Below, piece after piece: positions 51,099 to 60,423 of a stretch of DNA of 64,000 nt (positions within the stretch are counted from its first letter, which is position 1; each line of letters opens with the position of its first letter). Under the pieces are notes generated by a model. It did not search any database. It was not told where the DNA came from and saw nothing but the letters and a program-made list of their open reading frames with translations. A program made the position numbers and the translations under genes. The DNA is from a virus: the IMG/VR virus record IMGVR_UViG_3300008107_007821, positions 1 through 64,000 of that record; one strand, 5' to 3'.

Positions 51099-51881
51099 CT
51101 AACCCACCAAAGGTTCCCAGAACCCATAGAAGTCATAATCTAAGAGATTTTTAGTATCCAACTCAGGAGGTCTGTTCTTCCAGAAGTTTAAAACACCCTC
51201 TACATTATTCTTATGAAAGATTTCTACATGATCTTGATGTATTCCAGAACTAAAATCATATCTATAAGTAAACAAAGGCATTGAATATGTTCTACCTGAA
51301 TTATAGATTACTTCCTCAGATGCTGCCCTTGGTTTTAAATTTTGATCCAGTCTAAACTTGTTTCCTCTGATATGATGCTTAACTATTTTCTCTGCATGAT
51401 GCCTTGTAATAACATAGAAGGCAGCACAGAAATCATTAATCAATCTTGGGTGCAGGTTTGCTCTAAGGTTTTTTGTGCTGGTAATTGCACACTGTAATAC
51501 ATCCCAATCAAAAGGAACAGATCCCATAAATCCAGACCAAGTAAATGGCCAGTAAGGGACCGTATCAAATACAATATCATCTTCACATATAATAATATGA
51601 TCTAAACTAGTCTCTTCATAAAAATATTTAATTGCTTTCAAATGAGACATTGTACAAGCAAGTTCTCCAGGAGTTATAAGTTCTGGCCATTTACCAACTA
51701 AAAACTCACTTACATCATTGTTTCCTCTGCCATCAATGGCAGAAATCCTTGTGTTCTCTATACCATAAAAGTTAAACAGATCATTCATATGTTGTTGTCT
51801 GTCAACTTCAGTATCCAAATTAATCCAGAGAATTGGACCAATTCCATTAAGTTTCTTTTTTATTGTAGATGTGTCAGTCAT
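51099..51881 (-). CDS. GT25-like glycosyltransferase (260 aa)
   Basis: LOS/LPS-type glycosyltransferase 25: GIGPILWINLDTEVDRQQHM, NLDTEVDR, then ITPGELACTMSHLKAIKYFY and IIICEDDIVFDTVPYW with the EDD metal motif, and DVLQCAITSTKNL. Acceptor unknown. It is the 3'-most gene of the second sugar operon, 1 nt after the GT gene at 51883, and is followed by the hairpin-promoter region. Confidence 0.83.
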   Translation of the reverse strand: MTDTSTIKKKLNGIGPILWINLDTEVDRQQHMNDLFNFYGIENTRISAIDGRGNNDVSEFLVGKWPELITPGELACTMSHLKAIKYFYEETSLDHIIICEDDIVFDTVPYWPFTWSGFMGSVPFDWDVLQCAITSTKNLRANLHPRLINDFCAAFYVITRHHAEKIVKHHIRGNKFRLDQNLKPRAASEEVIYNSGRTYSMPLFTYRYDFSSGIHQDHVEIFHKNNVEGVLNFWKNRPPELDTKNLLDYDFYGFWEPLVG

Positions 51882-51882
51882 T

Positions 51883-52575
51883 TTATCTATTACTATATTG
51901 AATGATTAAATCTCTATAATTATCTAACTGATTATCGTTTTCATCAAATGGTTCTCCTATGAAAGCATAATCATCAAGTTCCCTATTTCTATTAATAGGA
52001 ATTGATTTACCTTCAAAATTAACAAATTGATCATTGATAAATGCATGATCCTTAGCAACTGGATAAATGCATTCTTTTAAAAACCATTGATCTACTTCTC
52101 TAACATCTGCCCATTTGCTAGTTTTAAAATATTCAGTCATAGAGTCTTGTATATTTTCAACAAATCCTCCAACACATCCCCACATACCTGCATTAATTAC
52201 CCATGTATGTCCCCAAGGATGTTCTCTAATAATGTGGAATGGACTTCCAGATTCAATCCATTGATTAACAGAACAAACATCCCTTTCAAAAAGTCTAGAG
52301 TCACAATCTCTAGAAATAAAATACTCAATAGAATTATCTTGTGCAGGAAGAAACCTCCAAAGAGAATTTCTTGGACCTTCTTCAACTTCCATATTAATTA
52401 ACTTAACTTTATTTTTACTAAGAGAAGTTAACGTTTGATCAGGAACAGAATCATTATGATAAACCCACATTTCCCAATCAGGAAAAAATTTTGCATAAAG
52501 TTCAGAGTTTTTAATAGCTCCAACATTATACTTTGGAGAATCTCCATACAATGAAAAGGAAATAACTTTTGTCAT
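51883..52575 (-). CDS. Putative glycosyltransferase (230 aa)
   Basis: KVISFSLYGDSPKYNVGAIK, ELYAKFFPDWEMWVYHNDSV, and YFISRDCDSRLFERDVCSVN give a GT-A-like pattern, with RDCDSR as the likely metal-binding DxD. HPWGHTWVINAGMWGCVGGF and DQWFLKECIYPVAKDH follow. I cannot place it in a CAZy family. Overlaps the GT25 gene upstream by 4 nt. Confidence 0.7.
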   Translation of the reverse strand: MTKVISFSLYGDSPKYNVGAIKNSELYAKFFPDWEMWVYHNDSVPDQTLTSLSKNKVKLINMEVEEGPRNSLWRFLPAQDNSIEYFISRDCDSRLFERDVCSVNQWIESGSPFHIIREHPWGHTWVINAGMWGCVGGFVENIQDSMTEYFKTSKWADVREVDQWFLKECIYPVAKDHAFINDQFVNFEGKSIPINRNRELDDYAFIGEPFDENDNQLDNYRDLIIQYSNR

Positions 52576-53219
52576 GGTTTACCCCACTGTGGATATCTAT
52601 GATGCTTCAGAAAAGTATAGTCTACGTTTACTTTTTCAATATCAGAATAACTATTCCTTTGCCATGTTAAGTGGGGAATAATTACATATGCATTAATTTC
52701 TTTATGAGACTCTGCATAATGAACATCACAAGGTTTTGTAATATCAATTAGTTTATCAATAAATTTATCAAATACCTTATTATTAAAAGCAACTGAGTGT
52801 GCTGCTAAAGTATACTCACACTTATAAACATGTTCAGAAACCTGCTGAAGATTCATTCCATGGAAATGCTGCCCCCCAAGATATAACATATCCCAATCGG
52901 AAGGAACCTCTTTGATATATTGATCAAATAGTTCATTAACATTTTCATCAAATTGAATATCATCTTCTAACAAAAGAAAAGTATCAAGACCTAATTGTTT
53001 GGCGTATTTGATACAGAAAAACTGAGAAAGAGCACATCCTACAGCACCCTCTTTAATCTCTGGAGGGAAGTCAAGATTCAACTTAGACCCCTCAATTCCA
53101 GGAACTCTTTCTACATTAAATGAATGCTTTGCAAATTCTTTCTGTGCTTCTTCCCATCTATCTGGTCTTGAGTCTAAGTTAATACAAAAAGTTCTATCAA
53201 AATAATCAGTTAAAGTCAT
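52572..53219 (-). CDS. GT25-like glycosyltransferase (215 aa)
   Basis: Start ATG 53217-53219 (ATGA overlap with the GT11 stop) is preferred over 53231. YFDRTFCINLDSRPDRWEEA, KEGAVGCALSQFFCIKYAKQ, and TFLLLEDDIQFDENVNELF with LEDD, then DWDMLYLGGQH, are all GT25 features. It lies between GT11 and the 230-aa gene in the operon. Acceptor unknown. Confidence 0.85.
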   Translation of the reverse strand: MTLTDYFDRTFCINLDSRPDRWEEAQKEFAKHSFNVERVPGIEGSKLNLDFPPEIKEGAVGCALSQFFCIKYAKQLGLDTFLLLEDDIQFDENVNELFDQYIKEVPSDWDMLYLGGQHFHGMNLQQVSEHVYKCEYTLAAHSVAFNNKVFDKFIDKLIDITKPCDVHYAESHKEINAYVIIPHLTWQRNSYSDIEKVNVDYTFLKHHRYPQWGKP

Positions 53220-54016
53220 AGTGTTTCCCACCCATTACAATAAAGATCTGAAGTATCATGATCCATCAAAGAAGATCCAAACCAAGTTTTAGGAGCAATA
53301 ACTTTTTCACTTTTTGCCAACCAAGCACCCCACCAACTGAATGAACTATTTGCAATGATATGATACTTACACATAGTCATAAAGCACATATCATGCTCAG
53401 CTGAATTAGATTGAGATATAAAAAATCTGTTAGGATCAAATACACTTTGCTTCATACACCAATCAATATCATCAGTGAATATTAACACAGGAACATTAGG
53501 AAGTTTTTTCAATGATTCAATGTAATACTCAATTGGAGGAACTGGATGAAATGTCTGAAGGTGCAAGTAATCACTTCTTCTAATATGCAAAGAAATTAAT
53601 TCAGTAGTTCCTATTTCATTGGTAATAATATCTTCACAAGATTTTACAATATTATCCCCAAAAGTAAAATCTTTCCTAATCTCATCTTCAATATGTTTGA
53701 AGTACTTTTCCGATTGGAAGTATCCATAAAGATCTGTGTTATCATCACAAGTGTTAAACAGATCCTCATCAAAATGAAACCCAGATTCTTTTACTATAGT
53801 ATTATCTGGAATACCTTGAGGATATTTACTAATGTCAAAAGCAGTGTAAATGTTTGTTGGACAATTTTTTACATTTAGATCACTAACACCAAATACATTT
53901 TTTGGGGGAATACAAAAATCAAATCCTCTATTAGCAGCAATGCCCCTTAAGGAAGCATACTGAAACATTTGATTGCCAAGTCTTCCTAAATTTCCCAGAC
54001 TATTAAATGATATCAT
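53216..54016 (-). CDS. GT11 alpha-1,2-fucosyltransferase-like (266 aa)
   Basis: GT11 signature: LGRLGNQMFQYASLRGIAAN, SLHIRRSDYLHLQTFHPVPP with HxRRxD for GDP-fucose, and YHIIANSSFSWWGAWLAKSE near the C-terminus. Donors of the family are GDP-L-fucose, and some members use GDP-colitose, which fits the GDP-sugar genes at the head of the operon. It overlaps the GT10-like gene upstream by 4 nt. Confidence 0.92.
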   Translation of the reverse strand: MISFNSLGNLGRLGNQMFQYASLRGIAANRGFDFCIPPKNVFGVSDLNVKNCPTNIYTAFDISKYPQGIPDNTIVKESGFHFDEDLFNTCDDNTDLYGYFQSEKYFKHIEDEIRKDFTFGDNIVKSCEDIITNEIGTTELISLHIRRSDYLHLQTFHPVPPIEYYIESLKKLPNVPVLIFTDDIDWCMKQSVFDPNRFFISQSNSAEHDMCFMTMCKYHIIANSSFSWWGAWLAKSEKVIAPKTWFGSSLMDHDTSDLYCNGWETL

Positions 54017-54816
54017 TGTAGATAATTAATGTAAATAAAGTCTTCAAGAACTTCAATTTTTTTTACTCTTTCCAGATTGTCTTTTATAGCATCTAATTTA
54101 CTTTGATAAATCTCCTCTGACACTTCAAATTCTTCACTCAATTGAATGATTCCATCTTTGTTAAAATGGTCTGCAATGTCAGGAGATCCCAAATAAACAG
54201 GGATAGTACCAGTAGCAAAACAATCAAGAATCTTCTCTGTGTAGTATGACTCATAAATTCCATTTTCAATTACTACTGAGAACATATAATCACAAAGACC
54301 TTGTTCTTTATTTACAATTTCATTAAATCCTCTACCATAAAGATCTACTTGATCTCCAATTCTTTCTACCCACTTAATCCTATTCTTTTGACCTTCAGTG
54401 AAAGATTTATTAGATGAAATCATAGAAATCATCTTAGTCTTTTCATATAATTTTGGTTCTTTAATCCAAAATCCTTGAGCAGGACACCACTTAAATCTAG
54501 GATCTAAAGAAAAAAGTTCTTTATCATGTGTAAAAATATATTTAAATACATTAAAGTATTCTTCTAAATTTGATTTGATCCTTTCAGATATTCCAGGAAT
54601 AACAAATTTAGACTCTAGAATCCATGCATATTTAGTTCCACTTATTCCATCTGTAAATGCTTGATCTATAGTCTGATCTACATAAAAAGTTTCATCTGCA
54701 GAAAAATCAGATACCCATTCTATGTGCTTAGACTCTTTCCCATGAACTGAGTATCCCATATTTCCGCCAGTAAGATGGGTAAAACAATTATCTACTAAAT
54801 TAAATTTACTTTTCAT
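54013..54816 (-). CDS. GT10-like fucosyltransferase (267 aa)
   Basis: The donor-binding part reads VVIENGIYESYYTEKILDCF, then ATGTIPVYLGSPDIADHFNK, the alpha-1,3-fucosyltransferase (GT10) motif. MISMISSNKSFTEGQKNRIK and VDLYGRGFNEI also fit. The N-terminal half is more variable. It overlaps GT11 by 4 nt (ATGA). Together with the second GT10-like gene it suggests use of GDP-fucose or a derivative. Confidence 0.83.
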   Translation of the reverse strand: MKSKFNLVDNCFTHLTGGNMGYSVHGKESKHIEWVSDFSADETFYVDQTIDQAFTDGISGTKYAWILESKFVIPGISERIKSNLEEYFNVFKYIFTHDKELFSLDPRFKWCPAQGFWIKEPKLYEKTKMISMISSNKSFTEGQKNRIKWVERIGDQVDLYGRGFNEIVNKEQGLCDYMFSVVIENGIYESYYTEKILDCFATGTIPVYLGSPDIADHFNKDGIIQLSEEFEVSEEIYQSKLDAIKDNLERVKKIEVLEDFIYINYLQ

Positions 54817-55526
54817 AAAAATTCTATAGTGCTTGGTAATTGATTTTGTTCATATAAACTTGCATTATTTTTAAAAACTTCTTCATCATCATTATAATGC
54901 ATAGCCACCTTATCTGTAAACAAGGAACAAACTTTAATATTGCGAAGATCTTTTACTTTGTATCCAAATTTATATGCTCGATAAGCCATATCTGCATCTG
55001 CATAATAATATTTGTATTCATTATTATACATTCCAATTCTTTTAAATATTTTTTTTTTATACAACCCATAATTCATAACAATAGATTTTTCATCTATTTT
55101 AGTATTATTTAAAAGACACCATCCATTATCATCAAAAGTAAGTCCACTTAACCAATTTGGGTCTTCTATAGATTCATATGATCCATACTTCCAATTAAAT
55201 AAGTATACATCATATTCCTCTTCTACACTATCAATAACTTCTTGCCAATCATTTGCCAAAATAACATCATCATTCCACTGACAAACAATATCATATTTTG
55301 CATTTTTAATAGCAAGATTCATAAAGTGTGGATAACTACTTCTACATCCAACTTCTATTAATTTAATTTGGGAATTGTTTTCTTCTTTAATATATTCTAT
55401 TGTTCCATCAGTACTTCCACCATCAACTAAAACTAATTCCAAATTTGGATTAGTTTCAACTGTATTTTCTATTAATTTTTGAAGTAATGGTCCTCTATTT
55501 AAAGTTCCAGTAATAATACTAATCAT
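54813..55526 (-). CDS. GT2 glycosyltransferase (237 aa)
   Basis: MISIITGTLNRGPLLQKLIE, LELVLVDGGSTDGTIEYIKE and NAKYDIVCQWNDDVILANDW with a NDD metal site are a clear GT2 fold. YNNEYKYYYADADMAYRAYK near the end is the usual acceptor-side segment. It overlaps both neighbours by 4 nt. Confidence 0.87.
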   Translation of the reverse strand: MISIITGTLNRGPLLQKLIENTVETNPNLELVLVDGGSTDGTIEYIKEENNSQIKLIEVGCRSSYPHFMNLAIKNAKYDIVCQWNDDVILANDWQEVIDSVEEEYDVYLFNWKYGSYESIEDPNWLSGLTFDDNGWCLLNNTKIDEKSIVMNYGLYKKKIFKRIGMYNNEYKYYYADADMAYRAYKFGYKVKDLRNIKVCSLFTDKVAMHYNDDEEVFKNNASLYEQNQLPSTIEFL

Positions 55527-56440
55527 GTTTCTACCAAAATTTTCATTAATTCTACAATATATTCTTTACTAAAAATATTATCTTTAGTGTCTTCTACATA
55601 TTTTTGATTTATATAATCAAAATATAAATTATCATCAGAGTCAATTTCAATAACTTTGTCAACTACATCATTCAAATTATCATAGTCATGAACATTAATT
55701 ATACATTTAGTATTAATATCATTAGATATATCAGCATTTCCCCAATAAATTGGTATGGTATTTGCTAACATTGCCTCATATAATTTTTCAGTGAAGATGC
55801 CAGATTTACTAATAAGAGTTGAATCTGAAAAAGATTTTATACATCCTTCAGAATTATCAAAACAAATATTAAATTTAAAATTTGATAAGTATTTTGTTTT
55901 TTCTACTGATCCACTTAATGTCCCAATATTCCCAGGAACTAGTGAAGAATTATTACACAAACTTCCAGAAGCAGTTACAAACTTATATTGACTCAACAGA
56001 TCAAAAAATTCTTTTCTTGGATAAGTTGGATTTCTAGATACAAAAGAACAAAAATCATTAGGAATATTTTTTATTTCAGGAGTATGATTTAGAAAATATT
56101 CATAGTCATCTATAAGTCCATGAGAGAAATATTCATAATGATACCATAAACATAAAGGAACTCTTTTTAAAAATGGATCATTAAAATTAAAGGTTGAGAT
56201 AGCATGTGAAAATTTAGATCTATCTAAAGTCCCATCTGAAGTTAAAAACCAAGGTTCTGATTGATAAAAAATTAATTTAGATTTTTTATCCTCAAGTAAG
56301 TGATTAGTAGTAATTAATAAATCTGGAGAATCTTTATCAATAATAACATCATATGATTGAGAAAGAGCCCATGTAAAAATATTATTTTGATAATTAAATT
56401 CTGGCCAAAAATTATCAAAATAAAGTTTTATTTTTTTCAT
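55523..56440 (-). CDS. GT10-like fucosyltransferase (305 aa)
   Basis: Contains CSFVSRNPTYPRKEFFDLLS, FKFNICFDNSEGCIKSFSDS, and GIFTEKLYEAMLANTIPIYW, then GNADISNDINTKCIINV, the GT10 donor site (TEKxxxAMLxxTIPIYWG). Somewhat longer than the other GT10-like protein. Acceptor unknown. Overlaps the GT25 gene upstream by 4 nt. Base composition here (about 54-58 kb) looks even more AT-rich than the neighbouring genes. Confidence 0.85.
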   Translation of the reverse strand: MKKIKLYFDNFWPEFNYQNNIFTWALSQSYDVIIDKDSPDLLITTNHLLEDKKSKLIFYQSEPWFLTSDGTLDRSKFSHAISTFNFNDPFLKRVPLCLWYHYEYFSHGLIDDYEYFLNHTPEIKNIPNDFCSFVSRNPTYPRKEFFDLLSQYKFVTASGSLCNNSSLVPGNIGTLSGSVEKTKYLSNFKFNICFDNSEGCIKSFSDSTLISKSGIFTEKLYEAMLANTIPIYWGNADISNDINTKCIINVHDYDNLNDVVDKVIEIDSDDNLYFDYINQKYVEDTKDNIFSKEYIVELMKILVET

Positions 56441-57087
56441 CTTTTAAAGTCTCCCCTATCTACCATAGCAAGAATAGATTCCAATCCCTCATGCTCTACT
56501 ACTTTAGGAACTGTAGCATAAACATCAATATCATCTTCCCTAATCAATCTTTGAATAGATCCATCAGCAGTATTGTTTATAGTTTTATTTGCATCATATA
56601 GTTTAGAAGCAAAATCTTTAGTTATTGCAAACCCAAAAGTACAATCCAAAACAACATAATTTTTAGAAGAAAATTTAAATAAATGATCAGAATAATTAGG
56701 ATGAATATAATGATAGTTTATATACCCAAGGTAAACTAACTTCCAATCTGAAGGAAGTTTAGATAAACAATCTTCAATATATTGAATATCTTCTGTTATA
56801 ACTGCATCATCTTCCAATATAAGACAATTAGATATATTGTTATTAATGATATATTGATATAAATTTAAATGATTTACTGCACAAGATATTTGACCATCAG
56901 TTATGGGCTCACATCCATTTTCCCTATAAAAATCAATGTTCATATCTGCAGCATGTGTCCCATAGAAAAATTCATATTCTAGATTTTTACTTCTAGTTTT
57001 AAACCTCTCTATCCTGTCCTTACATGACTCATGAGTTGTGGTAAGAACTATAACTTTATCAAAAAATTTATTTAAAGGATGTTTCAT
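56437..57087 (-). CDS. GT25-like glycosyltransferase (216 aa)
   Basis: FFDKVIVLTTTHESCKDRIE, DGQISCAVNHLNLYQYIINN, and NCLILEDDAVITEDIQYIED with LEDD, then DWKLVYLGYIN, are GT25 features. DCTFGFAITKDFASKLYDAN follows. Third GT25 member in this operon. Overlaps the 296-aa gene by 4 nt. Confidence 0.82.
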   Translation of the reverse strand: MKHPLNKFFDKVIVLTTTHESCKDRIERFKTRSKNLEYEFFYGTHAADMNIDFYRENGCEPITDGQISCAVNHLNLYQYIINNNISNCLILEDDAVITEDIQYIEDCLSKLPSDWKLVYLGYINYHYIHPNYSDHLFKFSSKNYVVLDCTFGFAITKDFASKLYDANKTINNTADGSIQRLIREDDIDVYATVPKVVEHEGLESILAMVDRGDFKR

Positions 57088-57974
57088 GATTCTAAAATTA
57101 AATCAAATATAGAAGACTTTAAATCTTCATAATTAGAATATTCTTCAAATATGAAATTACAATTTACATTTAAATTCCAAGGAGGGCAATCAGTTTCATT
57201 AATACCAAACACATAGAATGTTTTTGTAGGATCATTCATATTTTCTGAGTTGCAACAAAAACAAAGTGGACCAGAAGCTCTTCCAACAATTAGATCACAA
57301 GACAAAGAAAGATAAGCAATTTCATTCAAATCTGTAGAATCAGATTGAATAATATCATCAGTAAATTTAATGTTGCTAATATTAGATTCGAACTTATGAG
57401 TTGCTATAAAAATTTTGTTAGGATTTTTTTCTGCCAATTCAATTATAATAGATTTCATGTCACCAGAATATTCACATTGTCCAGATAAACATGGTCCATT
57501 ACAAAAAAGAATTTTTTGATTTTGATGCTGTGAAACAAAATCAGAAACTTTAAAAATATTATATTTGGTATAATCTATTAATGGAAAATAATTTTCAGGA
57601 TTTGATAGTTTTAAATTGGTTCCAAATATTTTATTTAATTCTTCGTATATGTGTGAAAACATATTGTATATACTGACTAAAGAACAATTGCCAGTGTATT
57701 CATTTTCAGGTCCAAAAGAAGACCCAATCCAAGTGTTGATATACAAAGTATCTTCAATTTGAGAAAGTTTTGTAGTTATACTTAAAGAACTCAAAATATC
57801 ACTAGAAGCATTTTGTATATTTAAATCTTTAATTATGGCAGGATTATTTGGATGAGCATAGTAATATTCAACATCAATGTGTTGAATTATTTCTTCCACA
57901 AATGCCCTGTTATTTACAATATCTCCATTATGATAATGATTGAAGAAACAAATTTTTTTAATTTCAGTCATCAA
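57084..57974 (-). CDS. Unknown protein, possibly GT-B type (296 aa)
   Basis: IKKICFFNHYHNGDIVNNRA at the start and KIFIATHKFESNISNIKFTD, then YLSLSCDLIVGRASGPLCFC, resemble the two halves of a GT9/heptosyltransferase-like GT-B fold (NGD..., and CDLIVG-SGP for the donor site). Similarity is weak and could be a related non-enzymatic fold. NWIGSSFG-type Trp/Gly motifs occur in the middle. It overlaps the GT25 gene by 4 nt. Confidence 0.6.
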   Translation of the reverse strand: MMTEIKKICFFNHYHNGDIVNNRAFVEEIIQHIDVEYYYAHPNNPAIIKDLNIQNASSDILSSLSITTKLSQIEDTLYINTWIGSSFGPENEYTGNCSLVSIYNMFSHIYEELNKIFGTNLKLSNPENYFPLIDYTKYNIFKVSDFVSQHQNQKILFCNGPCLSGQCEYSGDMKSIIIELAEKNPNKIFIATHKFESNISNIKFTDDIIQSDSTDLNEIAYLSLSCDLIVGRASGPLCFCCNSENMNDPTKTFYVFGINETDCPPWNLNVNCNFIFEEYSNYEDLKSSIFDLILES

Positions 57975-57984
57975 CTGTTATTCC

Positions 57985-58332
57985 TCAAACCCCCTTATAA
58001 AGTTTTACAGAGTCTTCTCGTAGACTTTTTTCATTTGTAATTGCATCATCAATCATAATGTTGATTGCTTGTACCAACTTAGGTCTTTTTACTTTAAAAC
58101 AGATATCAATTTTTCTTTTTAAATGAGCAATCTCTTCATCTGTTGTTGCTTCTTGAATTGCATCTTCAAGCATCCATGTTCTGATGTGAAGGATCGCTAG
58201 TTTCTCAACAATTTCTCCAAGATTATCAGTTGCAATGTATTCTACATCTGGAACTTCTTCACCAGAAAAAAGAACTCTATCTACTGTTTCCTTAATAATG
58301 TTTTCAATAAATTCACCAAGTTTTTCCATCAA
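57985..58332 (-). CDS. Helical protein in sugar operon (115 aa)
   Basis: 115 residues, all-helical: MMEKLGEFIENIIKETVDRV, VEKLAILHIRTWMLEDAIQE, HLKRKIDICFKVKRPKLVQA then INIMIDDAITNEKSLREDS. The RTWMLEDAI and KRKID pattern recalls small helical proteins found in LPS loci next to nucleotide-sugar genes. No function is known. It overlaps the ColD-like gene by 4 nt (ATGA). Confidence 0.7.
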   Translation of the reverse strand: MMEKLGEFIENIIKETVDRVLFSGEEVPDVEYIATDNLGEIVEKLAILHIRTWMLEDAIQEATTDEEIAHLKRKIDICFKVKRPKLVQAINIMIDDAITNEKSLREDSVKLYKGV

Positions 58333-59492
58333 ATTTCTCCAATAATTTCTTTAATGATTTCGATTTCTTTATCAGAAACAAACTGACTATTACCTATGTA
58401 TACCCCATTTTCGTGAAGGATATCTACATTCAAAACCTTCGAAGGGCATTCCACTGAGTAGTTTACCATATATGGTTGTCTAAGTAAATTACCTCCAACA
58501 ACAGGTCTATATTCTATAGAATACTTATCAAAGAGACTAATCAGTTTTTGTTTGATTTCTTTTGTTTTACAAATAAATGGGAAACAAAAACAACTATTAC
58601 CCAAACTTGGATAGACTGGATGTAGATTTTTATTTTCATATACAGCACCAAGAAACTTAAAATAGTTATCTCTTCTTATTTTGATAAACTGATCAAGTCT
58701 TTTAAGTTGAGAAAGACCTAGAACTGCTGCAAGTTCGGTATTTCTAAAGTTATATCCATCAGTTACAAAAAGGAATGATCTTTCAATTTCTGGATTTTGA
58801 TTTGAATAATATTCAAATTTATCAGATACTCTTGCAAGACCATGAGACCTTTTAAGTTTCATCAGATCATACAGTTCACTATCATTAGTAGAGATCATAC
58901 CACCTTCAATGGTTGACATGTGATGACCAAAATAAAAACTAAAAGTTGCACCCAAACTTTTTGAACCCACTTTAGATCCATCATAAGAAGTGCATCCATG
59001 AGATTCACAAACATCATCTAGAATAATTGCATCTGGAAAGATCTCTTGATACTTAGCATTGTCAGCAGGAATGCCTAACAGATGTGTAACAAATATCATT
59101 TTAATATCTGAATGTTTCTCAGATATTCTCCTCAGATTATCAATATCAAAACTGTAATTTTGAAGATTGATATCACAGAAGATTGGAGTAAGACCTAACT
59201 GAAAAATAGGATTGATATTTGTAACCCATGTACATGCAGGAAGAACTACTTTATCTCCAGGTTTCAATCCATATTTTTCCATCACAGCAGCAACTAACAG
59301 AAAATTTGCAGTGCTGCCAGAAGTTACAAACAGGGAGTGTTTAGATCCAATCCACTCAGACCAAGCATTTTCAAATTCTTGAACTTTTTTACCTTGAGTA
59401 AACTTATCTGATGATAATACAAACTTCGCAAGTTTTACCCTATCCAAAAAGGAGAGAGTATTTTTCATAAGAGGCCACTTATACTCTGACAT
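58329..59492 (-). CDS. ColD-like PLP-dependent sugar 3-dehydratase (387 aa)
   Basis: DegT/DnrJ/EryC1 fold starting MSEYKWPLMKNTLSFLDRVK (ATG 59490-59492, preferred over 59522). HSLFVTSGSTANFLLVAAVM, AIILDDVCESHGCT, and TFSFYFGHHMSTIEGGMI are seen. In ordinary aminotransferases of this family the block is FSFxxxKxxTxxEGG; here a His (H190) takes the place of the PLP lysine, as in ColD (GDP-4-keto-6-deoxymannose 3-dehydratase) and the E1 dehydratases. It lies directly after gmd and fcl, so GDP-colitose synthesis is the likely pathway. Overlaps fcl by 14 nt. Confidence 0.85.
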   Translation of the reverse strand: MSEYKWPLMKNTLSFLDRVKLAKFVLSSDKFTQGKKVQEFENAWSEWIGSKHSLFVTSGSTANFLLVAAVMEKYGLKPGDKVVLPACTWVTNINPIFQLGLTPIFCDINLQNYSFDIDNLRRISEKHSDIKMIFVTHLLGIPADNAKYQEIFPDAIILDDVCESHGCTSYDGSKVGSKSLGATFSFYFGHHMSTIEGGMISTNDSELYDLMKLKRSHGLARVSDKFEYYSNQNPEIERSFLFVTDGYNFRNTELAAVLGLSQLKRLDQFIKIRRDNYFKFLGAVYENKNLHPVYPSLGNSCFCFPFICKTKEIKQKLISLFDKYSIEYRPVVGGNLLRQPYMVNYSVECPSKVLNVDILHENGVYIGNSQFVSDKEIEIIKEIIGEI

Positions 59493-60423
59493 AATTCTCC
59501 CTATTTTGTAAAAACCAATCAATAGTAACTTTCAATCCATCCTCTAGTGATGTCTTTGCTTTCCAACCAAGAGAATCCATTTTGGAAGTATCCAATGCTC
59601 TTCTAGGAGTTCCATTTGGTTTAGTAGTATCCCAAACAATATTTCCTTTATATCCAACAAGATTAGCAACAAGTTCAGACAACTCTTTGATACTTACTTC
59701 TCTCTGTGGACCTATGTTAATAATTTCTGGATCATTGTAGTTGTTCATCAAGAAGATAAGACCATCTGCAAGATCATCAGAGAACAAAAATTCTCTAGTT
59801 GGAGTTCCATCACCAAAGCAAACTACTTCATTAAGATTATTTTCTTTTGCATGAATAAACTTGTTAATGAAACTAGGAATTACATGACACTGTTCAATAA
59901 TAAAGTTATCATTAATTCCGTAGAGGTTATTTGGCATAACAGAAACAGTTGGGAATCCATACTGTTCTGTATACTTTTTACACATCAAATATCCAGATAT
60001 CTTTGCAAGAGAATATGCAATATTAGTTTCTTCAAGGGGTCCAGTCATTAAGTATTCTTCCTTAATTGGAACTGGTGCATGTTTAGGATAGATGCAAGCA
60101 GAACCTAAAAACAAAAGTTTCTTACAACCATTTCTATATGAAGCATCAATTACATTAGTTTGAATTTGAAGATTTTCTCTAATAAAATCTGCTGGGTTTT
60201 CTTTGTTATGTCCAATTCCTCCAACTTTAGCTGCAGCAAGAAACACATACTCAGGTCTTTGAGTTTCAAAGAACTCTTCTACTTGTTCTTGAGAAGTGAG
60301 ATCTAATAAAGATTTTCTCAAACCAAGAACATTAGTATAACCAAGTTCTTTTAACTTCCTAGTAATAGATGATCCAACTAATCCTCTATGGCCAGCAACA
60401 AAAATTTTACTATCTAACTTCAT
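59479..60423 (-). CDS. fcl: GDP-L-fucose synthase / GDP-colitose synthase (314 aa)
   Basis: Start [20 protein letters not shown] (ATG 60421-60423) is chosen over 60453 because it just overlaps the upstream stop. The SDR motifs are GHRGLVGSS for NADPH, LGSACIYPKHAPVPIKEEYL, and NIAYSLAKISG with the catalytic Tyr and Lys. KVGGIGHNKENPADFIRENL and TREFLFSDDLADGLIFLMNN confirm the Fcl family. It converts GDP-4-keto-6-deoxymannose to GDP-L-fucose; the ColC relatives do the same step on the 3-deoxy compound. Confidence 0.94.
   Translation of the reverse strand: MKLDSKIFVAGHRGLVGSSITRKLKELGYTNVLGLRKSLLDLTSQEQVEEFFETQRPEYVFLAAAKVGGIGHNKENPADFIRENLQIQTNVIDASYRNGCKKLLFLGSACIYPKHAPVPIKEEYLMTGPLEETNIAYSLAKISGYLMCKKYTEQYGFPTVSVMPNNLYGINDNFIIEQCHVIPSFINKFIHAKENNLNEVVCFGDGTPTREFLFSDDLADGLIFLMNNYNDPEIINIGPQREVSIKELSELVANLVGYKGNIVWDTTKPNGTPRRALDTSKMDSLGWKAKTSLEDGLKVTIDWFLQNRENYVRV

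Noticed and set aside
3219-58332. Collagen glycosylation system (GT25 and oxygenases acting on the fibre, as in mimivirus)
   Set aside because: Attractive, but the Gly-X-Y tracts contain practically no Lys and have Pro in X rather than Y, so the known hydroxylysine or hydroxyproline sites are missing.
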